From contig JBKAGT010000005.1 in NCBI GenBank assembly GCA_046290495.1, positions 682,001 to 746,000 of the forward strand: a stretch of DNA of 64,000 nucleotides. The letters run 5' to 3'. A model generated the notes under the pieces. It was not told the origin of the DNA, searched no databases, and saw only the letters and a list, made by a program, of their open reading frames with translations. The DNA is from PGYR01 sp046290495 (GTDB lineage: Bacteria > Bacteroidota > Ignavibacteria > Kapaibacteriales > UBA2268). Positions 52,901 to 60,011 of the stretch are shown piece by piece. A program made the position numbers and the translations under genes. Each line of letters starts with the position of its first letter. Positions within the stretch are counted from its first letter, which is position 1.

Positions 52901-53961
52901 TTACCAGATGTTGAAATTATTTTATTAATTCTTTCATCTAACAGCTTAGCCAGTTCCTTCCCTACTATCTCATGTCCTTGTATATTCCAGTGCCCTGTTT
53001 TATTAGTTACTGGCCAATAATTAGTTCTAATTCCTGCCTTTTCAGCGGAGTCTAATACCGGGTATAGCGACCAATACTCTACATTATTTTTATTCACAAC
53101 ATCTGTGAATTTGTTATAGAGAGGTAGTTTATCTCTGTTTATCAATATAGTATTCTCATCAACTTTGCTTACTATACTCTCAATTATAGGTTCTACCTCA
53201 TAAGTGCTATCTAAAATCGGTCTCTCCTGCTTGGGTTCGGAAAACCAGTTATATACATTTCCAAAGAACACGGCAGCCATATCTTGCTTTCTTATTGTGT
53301 GTCTGGCATTATTTACCAAATTTGCTACTATAGAGTTACTGAGCCACTTCTCAGCTCGCTTATATTTTTCTATATCTCGTTGAGGGTAATCGGTTGTAAT
53401 TATCAGAGAATCATTATCCAAATAGCAATATGGATACAATGGAGTTGGTGGCCCCTTATGCACATCCCCGTTAGATAAAAAGTATAAAACCAAATCTGGA
53501 TTGAAATTATTTACGAATACTTGGTGATAAGCGTATATATGGTTTAGACCAAAATTTGCTCGGCCAAAATTCTGAATATTAATTATATAATTTGGATATT
53601 TTTTATTCAATATTTTTTCAGCAATTCTTCCAAAATAGTTTCTTTCGAACACTTGGAATGATTCTACAAATGAATCACCAATTAATGCGATTTTGATCGT
53701 ATCCTTTACTGGTCTTTTTCTAAAAGGTGTTTTTAAACTCTTTCTATCACCAATATATCTGTCACTGTTTGTATGAAAAATCCCGAATCCTTCCGTAAAC
53801 ATAAGTGAGGTTCTATTCTTAGGTAGCCCTTTCCCTAAATCATCATAATATTGCCCAAGAGAATACTCTATAACTTTTGCTTTTGATATAAATAGTTCAG
53901 CTACAAGTAGCATAGTGGTCATACCTAATAAAAAGAATAATATGTTTTTAATAGACTTCAT
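52897..53961 (-). CDS. SGNH/GDSL-type hydrolase, partner of the MBOAT acyltransferase
   Basis: The 354-residue product begins with a single hydrophobic segment (about 8-28) that serves as a membrane anchor. A block with IALIGDSFVESFQVF (the GDS serine) and, near the C-terminus, KTGHWNIQGHEIVGKELAKLL (the Asp/His block GHWNxxGH) place it in the SGNH superfamily as in AlgJ/AlgX or DltD-like proteins. It lies 3 bp downstream of the AlgI-type MBOAT gene, the usual pair in which the MBOAT passes an acyl group across the membrane and the SGNH protein transfers it to an exported glycan. The acceptor is unknown. Confidence 0.82.
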   Translation of the reverse strand: MKSIKNILFFLLGMTTMLLVAELFISKAKVIEYSLGQYYDDLGKGLPKNRTSLMFTEGFGIFHTNSDRYIGDRKSLKTPFRKRPVKDTIKIALIGDSFVESFQVFERNYFGRIAEKILNKKYPNYIINIQNFGRANFGLNHIYAYHQVFVNNFNPDLVLYFLSNGDVHKGPPTPLYPYCYLDNDSLIITTDYPQRDIEKYKRAEKWLSNSIVANLVNNARHTIRKQDMAAVFFGNVYNWFSEPKQERPILDSTYEVEPIIESIVSKVDENTILINRDKLPLYNKFTDVVNKNNVEYWSLYPVLDSAEKAGIRTNYWPVTNKTGHWNIQGHEIVGKELAKLLDERINKIISTSGN

Positions 53962-53964
53962 ATA

Positions 53965-55377
53965 TCAAAATTGGAAATAGATAAATGGTAATGGTTCGGC
54001 TTGGAACATATATAACAATGTGATAGCAAACATCATAGTTAATACCCCATAAGAAAATGCTTTATTCTTAATCTTTAGTATAAAATTCTGTCCATACTTA
54101 TACTCAAAGTAATCCAGTAAAAATGAAAGTGAATAATAAGCTATCAGTATCTGTAAGAATAAAAGAGTATATTCACTTAATTGAAATTCTGTGATTTTGC
54201 TGAATATCATCAAAGTTGATTCCCAAGTAGTTGACCTGAAAAAGAGCCAAGTAAATGAAACCAACCCAAATGTTGCTATTACTTTTGGAACATCGCTTAA
54301 ACTCATAGAATTTTTGCTAATGATACTCTTGTTTTTGCTAACAGTAATTAATTTATGCAGTGCTAGATAAATACCGTGCAGAGCACCCCAAATTACAAAA
54401 TTCCAACTTGCACCGTGCCAAAGGCCACCCAATAGCATAGTAATCATTAAGTTGATATATGTTCTTGATCTACCTTTCCTATTACCTCCAAGAGGGATAT
54501 AGAGATAATCACGCAACCAGGATGAAAGTGAAATATGCCATCTGCGCCAGAACTCCGTGATATTCTTTGATAGATATGGCTGAGAGAAATTTACCATCAA
54601 CTCAACACCTAGCAGCTTAGCTACACCTCTTGCTATTTTACTGTAACCTGAAAAATCTGCGTAAATTTGAATGCCGAATATCAAGACTGCAAATGCTATC
54701 TCTATCGAGTTGTAATTATATAAATCATTGAATATATGATCTACGAATCTACCAGATGTATCACCTATTATCACCTTTCTGAATAGACCCATTATTATAA
54801 GATTTATACCTTCTTTGATTTGTAGTCTGCTTGGAGACAAACGTTTCTTCAATTGTGGCAATAGACTCTTAGCCCTTTCTATAGGCCCTGCAACTAATTG
54901 AGGGAAAAATGATACGAATAGTGCGAAATCCAAAAAGCTATTAGTAGGCTTTAACTCTCCCTTATATATATCAATCGTATATGACATAGTCTGGAATGTA
55001 TAGAAGGAGATACCAACAGGTAAAATAACACTAAGATGAAGAAAATCGAGTTCAGTGCTAAATACTGATTGGAAAGAATCAACAAAGAAATTGAAATATT
55101 TGAAGAACCCTAGAATACCTAAATTCACTAATAAGCTCACCCATAGTAGATGCTTTTTTCTTTTCTTTTCTTTCGCTTCATATATGGATTTACCTACATA
55201 GAAGTCAACAAGCGTAGAAGTCATAAGAAGCAAGCTAAACCGCCAATCCCAATAGCTGTAGAAAAAAAAGCTAGCAATTAAAAGCAGTAAGTTTTTCCAC
55301 TCCTTTTTATCGAGCATATAGAATAGTGGTAAAACTATAGCCAAAAAGATTAGAAATATGAATGAGTTGAAAAGCAA
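53965..55377 (-). CDS. MBOAT-family membrane O-acyltransferase (AlgI-like)
   Basis: Membrane acyltransferase with about eleven hydrophobic segments, 470 residues. Family landmarks are PVGISFYTFQTMSYTIDIYKGE, LVAGPIERAKSLLPQL, WRRWHISLSSWLRDYLYIPLGGNRKG, and MLLGGLWHGASWNFVIWGALHG with the catalytic His. This matches AlgI, which supplies acetyl groups for O-acetylation of alginate or other extracellular polysaccharides. Here it sits with an SGNH hydrolase but without alginate biosynthesis genes, so modification of LPS, a capsule or a peptidoglycan-linked glycan is more likely. The acceptor cannot be told. Confidence 0.92.
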   Translation of the reverse strand: MLFNSFIFLIFLAIVLPLFYMLDKKEWKNLLLLIASFFFYSYWDWRFSLLLMTSTLVDFYVGKSIYEAKEKKRKKHLLWVSLLVNLGILGFFKYFNFFVDSFQSVFSTELDFLHLSVILPVGISFYTFQTMSYTIDIYKGELKPTNSFLDFALFVSFFPQLVAGPIERAKSLLPQLKKRLSPSRLQIKEGINLIIMGLFRKVIIGDTSGRFVDHIFNDLYNYNSIEIAFAVLIFGIQIYADFSGYSKIARGVAKLLGVELMVNFSQPYLSKNITEFWRRWHISLSSWLRDYLYIPLGGNRKGRSRTYINLMITMLLGGLWHGASWNFVIWGALHGIYLALHKLITVSKNKSIISKNSMSLSDVPKVIATFGLVSFTWLFFRSTTWESTLMIFSKITEFQLSEYTLLFLQILIAYYSLSFLLDYFEYKYGQNFILKIKNKAFSYGVLTMMFAITLLYMFQAEPLPFIYFQF

Positions 55378-55581
55378 GTATGCTCTATCAGTTATTTAAG
55401 GATTAATATTCTACCACAAAAATAAGACAAATTAGCTTATTATCGTAATAGGCCTACTTCAGTTAAAATAGCAACAGATGAGCCACAAGAGTTAACTTGC
55501 GGCAAATAGCAACTTACCAATTGGCACAGTTTATGAGGATAAAAGAATAGAAAGGATAAAAATAATAGCAAAGGAAAAAAA
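55378..55581. other. Intergenic stretch upstream of the S24 gene
   Basis: The 204 bp separate the MBOAT gene (minus) from the S24 gene (plus) and must hold two divergent promoters. They contain a duplicated AATAGCAAC and a short inverted element CAAG-n6-CTTG at 55488-55501 (CAAGAGTTAACTTG). No TAnnTTTG box was found and no RNA gene was recognised. Confidence 0.35.
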
Positions 55582-55980
55582 TTGACACTATATACGAGAA
55601 TTTTAGAAAATAAGAATTACAATGGTCTTTACGCTAAGAATAAACTCATTAGCAACCTAAAAACTAATGGTTTAGATTTAAACAAAGAAGTAATAGATGA
55701 AAATGGATATACTTTTTTAGTAGAGGTATCAGGAAACTCCATGATTAATGCTGGAATAAACTCTGGGGATAAAATATTAGTAAATAGTAATTACCCTATA
55801 ACTACTGGAACAATCATCGTTGGGTCTCTAAACTCGAAACCATTCGTAAAAAGAATACTCTTTACAGATAACAAAACTATTCTACGCTCTGAAAATGAGG
55901 ACTATGAAGACATAAGAATTACTGACTTAGATGAGTTTACAATCTGGGGTGCTGCACGCAGAGTCATAAAGGACTATTGA
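55582..55980 (+). CDS. S24 (LexA/UmuD-type) peptidase without DNA-binding domain
   Basis: The 132-residue product has the S24 peptidase fold: EVSGNSMINAGINSGDKILVN with the catalytic Ser53, IIVGSLNSKPFVKRIL with the catalytic Lys90, and the closing strand EFTIWGAARRVI. The LexA-type winged helix is absent, so it resembles UmuD, the self-cleaving subunit of DNA polymerase V, or the autoproteolytic part of an SOS-like regulator. No umuC follows. The N-terminal 35 residues (with NGLYAKNKLIS) take the place of the UmuD arm, but no clear Ala-Gly cleavage site was seen. The start is a TTG since no in-frame ATG precedes the catalytic Ser. Confidence 0.82.
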   Translation: MTLYTRILENKNYNGLYAKNKLISNLKTNGLDLNKEVIDENGYTFLVEVSGNSMINAGINSGDKILVNSNYPITTGTIIVGSLNSKPFVKRILFTDNKTILRSENEDYEDIRITDLDEFTIWGAARRVIKDY

Positions 55981-56006
55981 TATCATAATAATATATACTT
56001 TTATCT

Positions 56007-56040
56007 AATCACTTCTCTTCGTTAGGGAGTGATTTTTTTT
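56007..56040 (+). terminator. Terminator after the S24 gene, first copy of a repeated terminator
   Basis: AATCACT (56007-56013) pairs with AGTGATT (56028-56034) around TCTCTTCGTTAGGG, followed by a run of eight Ts. Very similar in sequence to the element at 56856-56889. Confidence 0.8.
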
Positions 56041-56101
56041 GTTAAATATTAGATACTAATTATATATTTTAGTTTTATTGATTCATTATAGAATAATTAT
56101 T

Positions 56102-56476
56102 ATGTCTGAAGTTGAAGAATTTATAAATCAATTCGAAGGTGAACAAGTAGAGATCATGCTTTACTTTCACAATTGGTTAGCTAATGAATTAAATCTAATT
56201 GATAAAATAAGATTTGACATTCCGTTTTATTATAATTTGTCTTGGATTTGTTATCTAAATCCAACAAAAAATGGTAATGTAGAATTTGCTTTTGTAAGAG
56301 GTAACGAATTGTCAAATGAACAAGGGTTACTTGAAAGTAAAGGAAGAAAACAGGTCTATAGTATTGAAATAAATAGCATTGAAAATATACCACATGATGA
56401 ACTTCACGATATTATTCATGAAGCAATATTATTAGATCAGACAAAACCATATCAATCAAAAAGGAGCAAAAAATGA
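56102..56476 (+). CDS. DUF1801 domain protein
   Basis: The 124-residue product matches DUF1801 (YdhG-like) proteins: EEFINQFEGEQVEIMLYFHNWL, KIRFDIPFYYNLSWICYLNP, VEFAFVRGNELSNEQGLLE and the end IIHEAILLDQT. The fold is frataxin-like in relatives, but the biochemical role is unknown. The ATG at 56102 is preferred over a TTG at 56078 because the extra eight residues (IHYRIII) do not fit the family. The stop overlaps the VOC gene start by four bases, so the two are coupled. Confidence 0.85.
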   Translation: MSEVEEFINQFEGEQVEIMLYFHNWLANELNLIDKIRFDIPFYYNLSWICYLNPTKNGNVEFAFVRGNELSNEQGLLESKGRKQVYSIEINSIENIPHDELHDIIHEAILLDQTKPYQSKRSKK

Positions 56477-56853
56477 GACTAAATGCAGGAATTATAACTA
56501 ATAATTTAGAAAAGACTAAAGATTTTTATACCAAAATATTAGACTTTCGGATAGTTTGGGAATCAGACTGGTTCATATTGCTTGCTACACCAAATGGAGC
56601 AGATACAATTTCATTCTTAATGCCAAACCATCCAACACAAGGAATTGATCAATTCAGAAATAATTATAATGGAAGCGGTGTTTACCTCACTATTGAAGTT
56701 GATGATGTAGATGACTTATACAACAGAATGAAGAAAAAGGAAATTGAATTTGCTTTGGAAATAAGAACTGAAGAATGGGGCGATAGGCATTTTGCTATTA
56801 TAGATCCAAATAATATTGGAATTGATTTTGTTACCCATACTGAGCAAGCCTAA
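56473..56853 (+). CDS. VOC-family (glyoxalase/bleomycin-resistance-like) protein
   Basis: The 126-residue product has the two beta-alpha-beta-beta-beta modules of VOC proteins: LNAGIITNNLEKTKDFYTKIL, ISFLMPNHPTQGIDQF, VYLTIEVDDVDDLYNRMKKKEIE, and HFAIIDPNNIGIDFV. The metal-ligand positions are partly replaced, for example no clear His in the first module, so it may be a binding protein rather than an enzyme. The start overlaps the DUF1801 gene by four bases; the pair looks like a transferable cassette. Confidence 0.85.
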   Translation: MRLNAGIITNNLEKTKDFYTKILDFRIVWESDWFILLATPNGADTISFLMPNHPTQGIDQFRNNYNGSGVYLTIEVDDVDDLYNRMKKKEIEFALEIRTEEWGDRHFAIIDPNNIGIDFVTHTEQA

Positions 56854-56855
56854 TT

Positions 56856-56889
56856 AAGTCATTTCTCTTCATTAGGGAATGTTTTTTTT
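56856..56889 (+). terminator. Second copy of the repeated terminator, after the VOC gene
   Basis: Close variant of 56007-56040 (shared core TTCTCTTC-A/G-TTAGGGA and long T-run); the stem is shorter (CATT/AATG with a T.G pair). Located directly after the VOC gene stop. Confidence 0.65.
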
Positions 56890-57024
56890 GTATATTTAGG
56901 AAATGATTTTAGTTCTTGTAAAACTTCATAATTGTTATATTAATGAATTGTTAATAAATACATTATTTGCAATAATAAATAGCTGGATATAATGATGTTT
57001 ACAAAGAATTTACTACAATTATCT

Positions 57025-57032
57025 TAGGTTTG
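57025..57032 (+). promoter_or_regulatory. Possible -7 box (TAGGTTTG) of the helicase gene
   Basis: Matches TAnnTTTG, 44 bp before the TTG start at 57077. No -33 TTG at the right distance. Confidence 0.35.
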
Positions 57033-57076
57033 TAATATATTAATGTTGAGCGCAAGTAAAAACTAGACACAACAGA

Positions 57077-59800
57077 TTGACTGAATTTCCGAAAGACATA
57101 AAGTTTAAATACAGTTGGAGAAAATACCAGCAACGTGTACTTGATGAATTACAAGACCACTTGTCTGACGAACATCTTCACTTTATTGCACCGCCAGGTT
57201 CGGGAAAAACTGTTTTAGGACTTGAAGTTGCTATTCGGATTAACAAACCGACTTTAATACTCGCACCCACAATTGCAATTCGCAACCAATGGATACAAAG
57301 ATTTTGCGAACTCTTTCTTCAAACCAACCTGACCCCCGATTGGATTTCAAGAGATATTCGTAATCCAAAATTTATGACTGTTGTTACTTACCAAGGACTA
57401 CACGCAGCTTGTAACAATTGGAGAATTGAAGAAGAAGAATTTGATGACCAAGTAGTAAATGAGGAAAACAGAAACGTAAAATCCACTAACTCAGAACTTG
57501 ACAAAATCGTAAGTGGATTAAAAAGTCAAAATATCAAAACTATTGTTGTGGATGAAGCTCACCATTTGAAAAATGATTGGTGGCAAACTCTTACAAAAAT
57601 CAAAGATAATTTAGACCCGATCATAGTTGGCTTAACAGCTACACCCCCATATGACGTCACAGCCGCAGAATGGCAACGCTATATTGACTTAAACGGACCA
57701 GTCGATACTGAAATTTCAGTACCGGAATTAGTGATTGAAGGGGATTTATGCCCTCATCAAGATTTCGTTCATTTTACTTTACCAACAGAAAAAGAAAATC
57801 AAAAAATTGTTTCTTTCAGACAGAACATTGAAAAACTTTTTCAAGAAATAAGAAATGATAAAATTATTATTCAAGCCATTGAACAACATCCCATTTGGCA
57901 AAACCCTAAGGAATATTTGGATTGGATTTATAGCAATCTTTCATATTATTCTGCCTGCCTGATATTTCTAAAATCGAACAATAAAGAAATACCAAAAACA
58001 CATCTTGAAGTAATTGGAGATAAAAAAATTGAAATTCCAAATCTCGATTATGAATGGATTGAAACGCTTTTAGATTTCTATCTATACAAAGAAAAAGAGC
58101 ATTTCAAAGGTTTCGAAGAACATAAAAAATCACTTACAAACCGGCTTAGGAGATACGGAGCAATTGAAAGAAGACAAATTAGCTTCTCTCACAATAAACG
58201 TGTTACAGGATTTTTAACTTCAAGCATTAGCAAACTAAATGGGATAAAAGAAATTGTTGATTTCGAATACAAACAATTAGGTAAAGATTTACGGTTGGTA
58301 ATTCTTTCTGACTTTATCCGAAAAGAATTTTTTATAAATGCTCCTGAAAATAACCTCGAACTGAACAAAATTGGAATCATACCGATCTTTGAAAAATTAA
58401 GGCGAGAAAACAAGGACAATAAAAAAATTGCAGTTTTAACAGGGTCATTAATAATAATTCCTGCAAAAGCCTATTCTGCATTTGAAGCAAAAGCTGCGAA
58501 AATTGGAATAACCCAAGTAAACTCAAGCCCAGTTTCTTATGACTCTGACTATGTCTTAATAAACCAAACCGAGCAACTCAAACACGACATTGTTCATCTT
58601 GTAACTCAAATTTTTCAAAGTGGAGAAATTGAAGTATTAATAGGTACTAAGTCTTTGCTCGGTGAAGGTTGGGATGCTCCTGCCATCAATTCATTAGTAT
58701 TAGCAAGTTTCGTTGGTTCGTTTGTTCTTTCAAATCAAATGCGTGGTAGAGCCATTAGAACCCAAAAAAGTAATGGTGATAAAACAGCAAACATATGGCA
58801 CTTAGCCTGTATTGACTTTACCTCACAAACAGGTGGAGACGATTTTGAGATACTTAAAAGGCGATTTAGAAGTTTTGTAGGAGTTTCATTTAAAAAAGAG
58901 GCAGGAATTGAGAATGGAATTGGACGTTTGAATTTATCCGAAAATATTCATTTAAAGGTAGAAGCTGAGAAAAAAAATATTGAAATGTTTTCCTACGCAG
59001 GCGACAGAGAAAATCTAAAACAAAGATGGAAAAAGGCACTTGAAACAGGTATAAACCTTGTTGAAGAAATCAAAATTCCGTTCCCTGAAGAAAAGGAATA
59101 TAAGACTGTTAAGTCAATGTACTTAAATAAAACAATTGGTAACCTATTGGCAACTTTAGGCTCTGGCTTAATTGGTTTTGGTTTAGAAGGATTACAAGGG
59201 CTTGGCAGAGCAGCTAGAAATATTAAAACTACACAGGACATTTATTTTTTCCTTGGAATTTTTGGAGCAATAGGAATACTAATTTTCGGCAGACTGACAT
59301 TTAAGACTTTAAAATTATTTCTTAAATACAGAGATATATCGAAGGACATTCAACAAATTGGAGACGCACTCCTAAACTCATTAATTAAAGCGGGAGTGAT
59401 AAATACAGACTTTTCAAAATTAAAAGTGGAAACCTCTGTTGACAATTGGGGCGCCATTTATTGCCATTTGGAGGGTGGGACGACTTTCGATAAATCATCT
59501 TTTATAAATGCACTTCAAGAAGTAATCTCCCCAATTGATAATCCAAGATATGTAATTATCAGAAAAAACATGTTAATGCTTTTTGTTAAGCAAAAGGACT
59601 ATCATTCAGTTCCTGAAATACTCGGAAGAAATAAGAAATTAGCTGAATACTTCAAAGATCAATGGGAACGACTTGTTGGACCTTGTGAATTGATTTTTAC
59701 AAGGACAGTTGACGGTAGAAAATTACTTTTAAAGTCAAGAGTAAAATCACTAGCCACACAATTTTATGAAAAAGTAGAACATGTAAACAAATGGAAATAA
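57077..59800 (+). CDS. Superfamily 2 helicase with two C-terminal membrane segments, candidate defence gene
   Basis: The 907-residue protein starts with a DEAD/DEAH (type III restriction Res-like) ATPase: Walker A APPGSGKT at 38-45, DEAHH at 159-163, TATPP at 187-191, and motif VI QMRGRAIRT with Arg561. A long helical insertion (about 290-440) separates the two RecA lobes. After about 685 come two hydrophobic stretches (686-710 and 722-748) that look membrane-spanning, then a 150-residue soluble tail that I do not recognise (YCHLEGGTTFDKSSF, LVGPCELIFTRTVDGRKL). The TTG start is forced because an in-frame stop lies at 57047 and the next Met is beyond the Walker A. Arg codons CGG/CGC/CGT are more frequent than in neighbouring genes, where AGA dominates, suggesting transfer. 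No nuclease partner was found. Confidence 0.8.
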   Translation: MTEFPKDIKFKYSWRKYQQRVLDELQDHLSDEHLHFIAPPGSGKTVLGLEVAIRINKPTLILAPTIAIRNQWIQRFCELFLQTNLTPDWISRDIRNPKFMTVVTYQGLHAACNNWRIEEEEFDDQVVNEENRNVKSTNSELDKIVSGLKSQNIKTIVVDEAHHLKNDWWQTLTKIKDNLDPIIVGLTATPPYDVTAAEWQRYIDLNGPVDTEISVPELVIEGDLCPHQDFVHFTLPTEKENQKIVSFRQNIEKLFQEIRNDKIIIQAIEQHPIWQNPKEYLDWIYSNLSYYSACLIFLKSNNKEIPKTHLEVIGDKKIEIPNLDYEWIETLLDFYLYKEKEHFKGFEEHKKSLTNRLRRYGAIERRQISFSHNKRVTGFLTSSISKLNGIKEIVDFEYKQLGKDLRLVILSDFIRKEFFINAPENNLELNKIGIIPIFEKLRRENKDNKKIAVLTGSLIIIPAKAYSAFEAKAAKIGITQVNSSPVSYDSDYVLINQTEQLKHDIVHLVTQIFQSGEIEVLIGTKSLLGEGWDAPAINSLVLASFVGSFVLSNQMRGRAIRTQKSNGDKTANIWHLACIDFTSQTGGDDFEILKRRFRSFVGVSFKKEAGIENGIGRLNLSENIHLKVEAEKKNIEMFSYAGDRENLKQRWKKALETGINLVEEIKIPFPEEKEYKTVKSMYLNKTIGNLLATLGSGLIGFGLEGLQGLGRAARNIKTTQDIYFFLGIFGAIGILIFGRLTFKTLKLFLKYRDISKDIQQIGDALLNSLIKAGVINTDFSKLKVETSVDNWGAIYCHLEGGTTFDKSSFINALQEVISPIDNPRYVIIRKNMLMLFVKQKDYHSVPEILGRNKKLAEYFKDQWERLVGPCELIFTRTVDGRKLLLKSRVKSLATQFYEKVEHVNKWK

Positions 59801-59834
59801 AAAATCTACGTTCAAAAATGGTTTTAAAATCAAA

Positions 59835-59864
59835 GCTGTCTTTTTGGACAGCAACGCTTTTTTT
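59835..59864 (+). terminator. Terminator after the helicase gene
   Basis: GCTGTC (59835-59840) / GACAGC (59847-59852), 6-nt loop, then AACGC and seven Ts. About 35 bp after the helicase stop. Confidence 0.7.
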
Positions 59865-59952
59865 AGCCGGGACTTTCGGACATAATGCATAGCATCTATT
59901 AAAATTGGGCATTACTTGGTCTTTTGATTTATATAATTAATCCCTCATCCCC

Positions 59953-59982
59953 AAAAAAAAGGCCACTCCAAAAAGAGCAGCC
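59953..59982 (-). terminator. Terminator of clpC
   Basis: On the minus strand GGCTGCTC pairs with GAGTGGCC (two G.U pairs) around a 6-nt loop, followed by eight Ts (A-run 59953-59960). It lies 30 bp after the clpC stop. Confidence 0.75.
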
Positions 59983-60011
59983 CATATAAATAATAAACTG
60001 TCAGTCAGAAA

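Noticed and set aside
55440..55575. Repeated AATAGCAAC motifs as a possible CRISPR remnant or SOS box
   Set aside because: Only two short copies at irregular spacing, no repeat-spacer unit, and no match to a known LexA box.
59801..60011. Integron attC site or transposon end after the helicase
   Set aside because: The region is explained by two opposed intrinsic terminators; no attC core sites, inverted transposon ends or target duplications could be seen.
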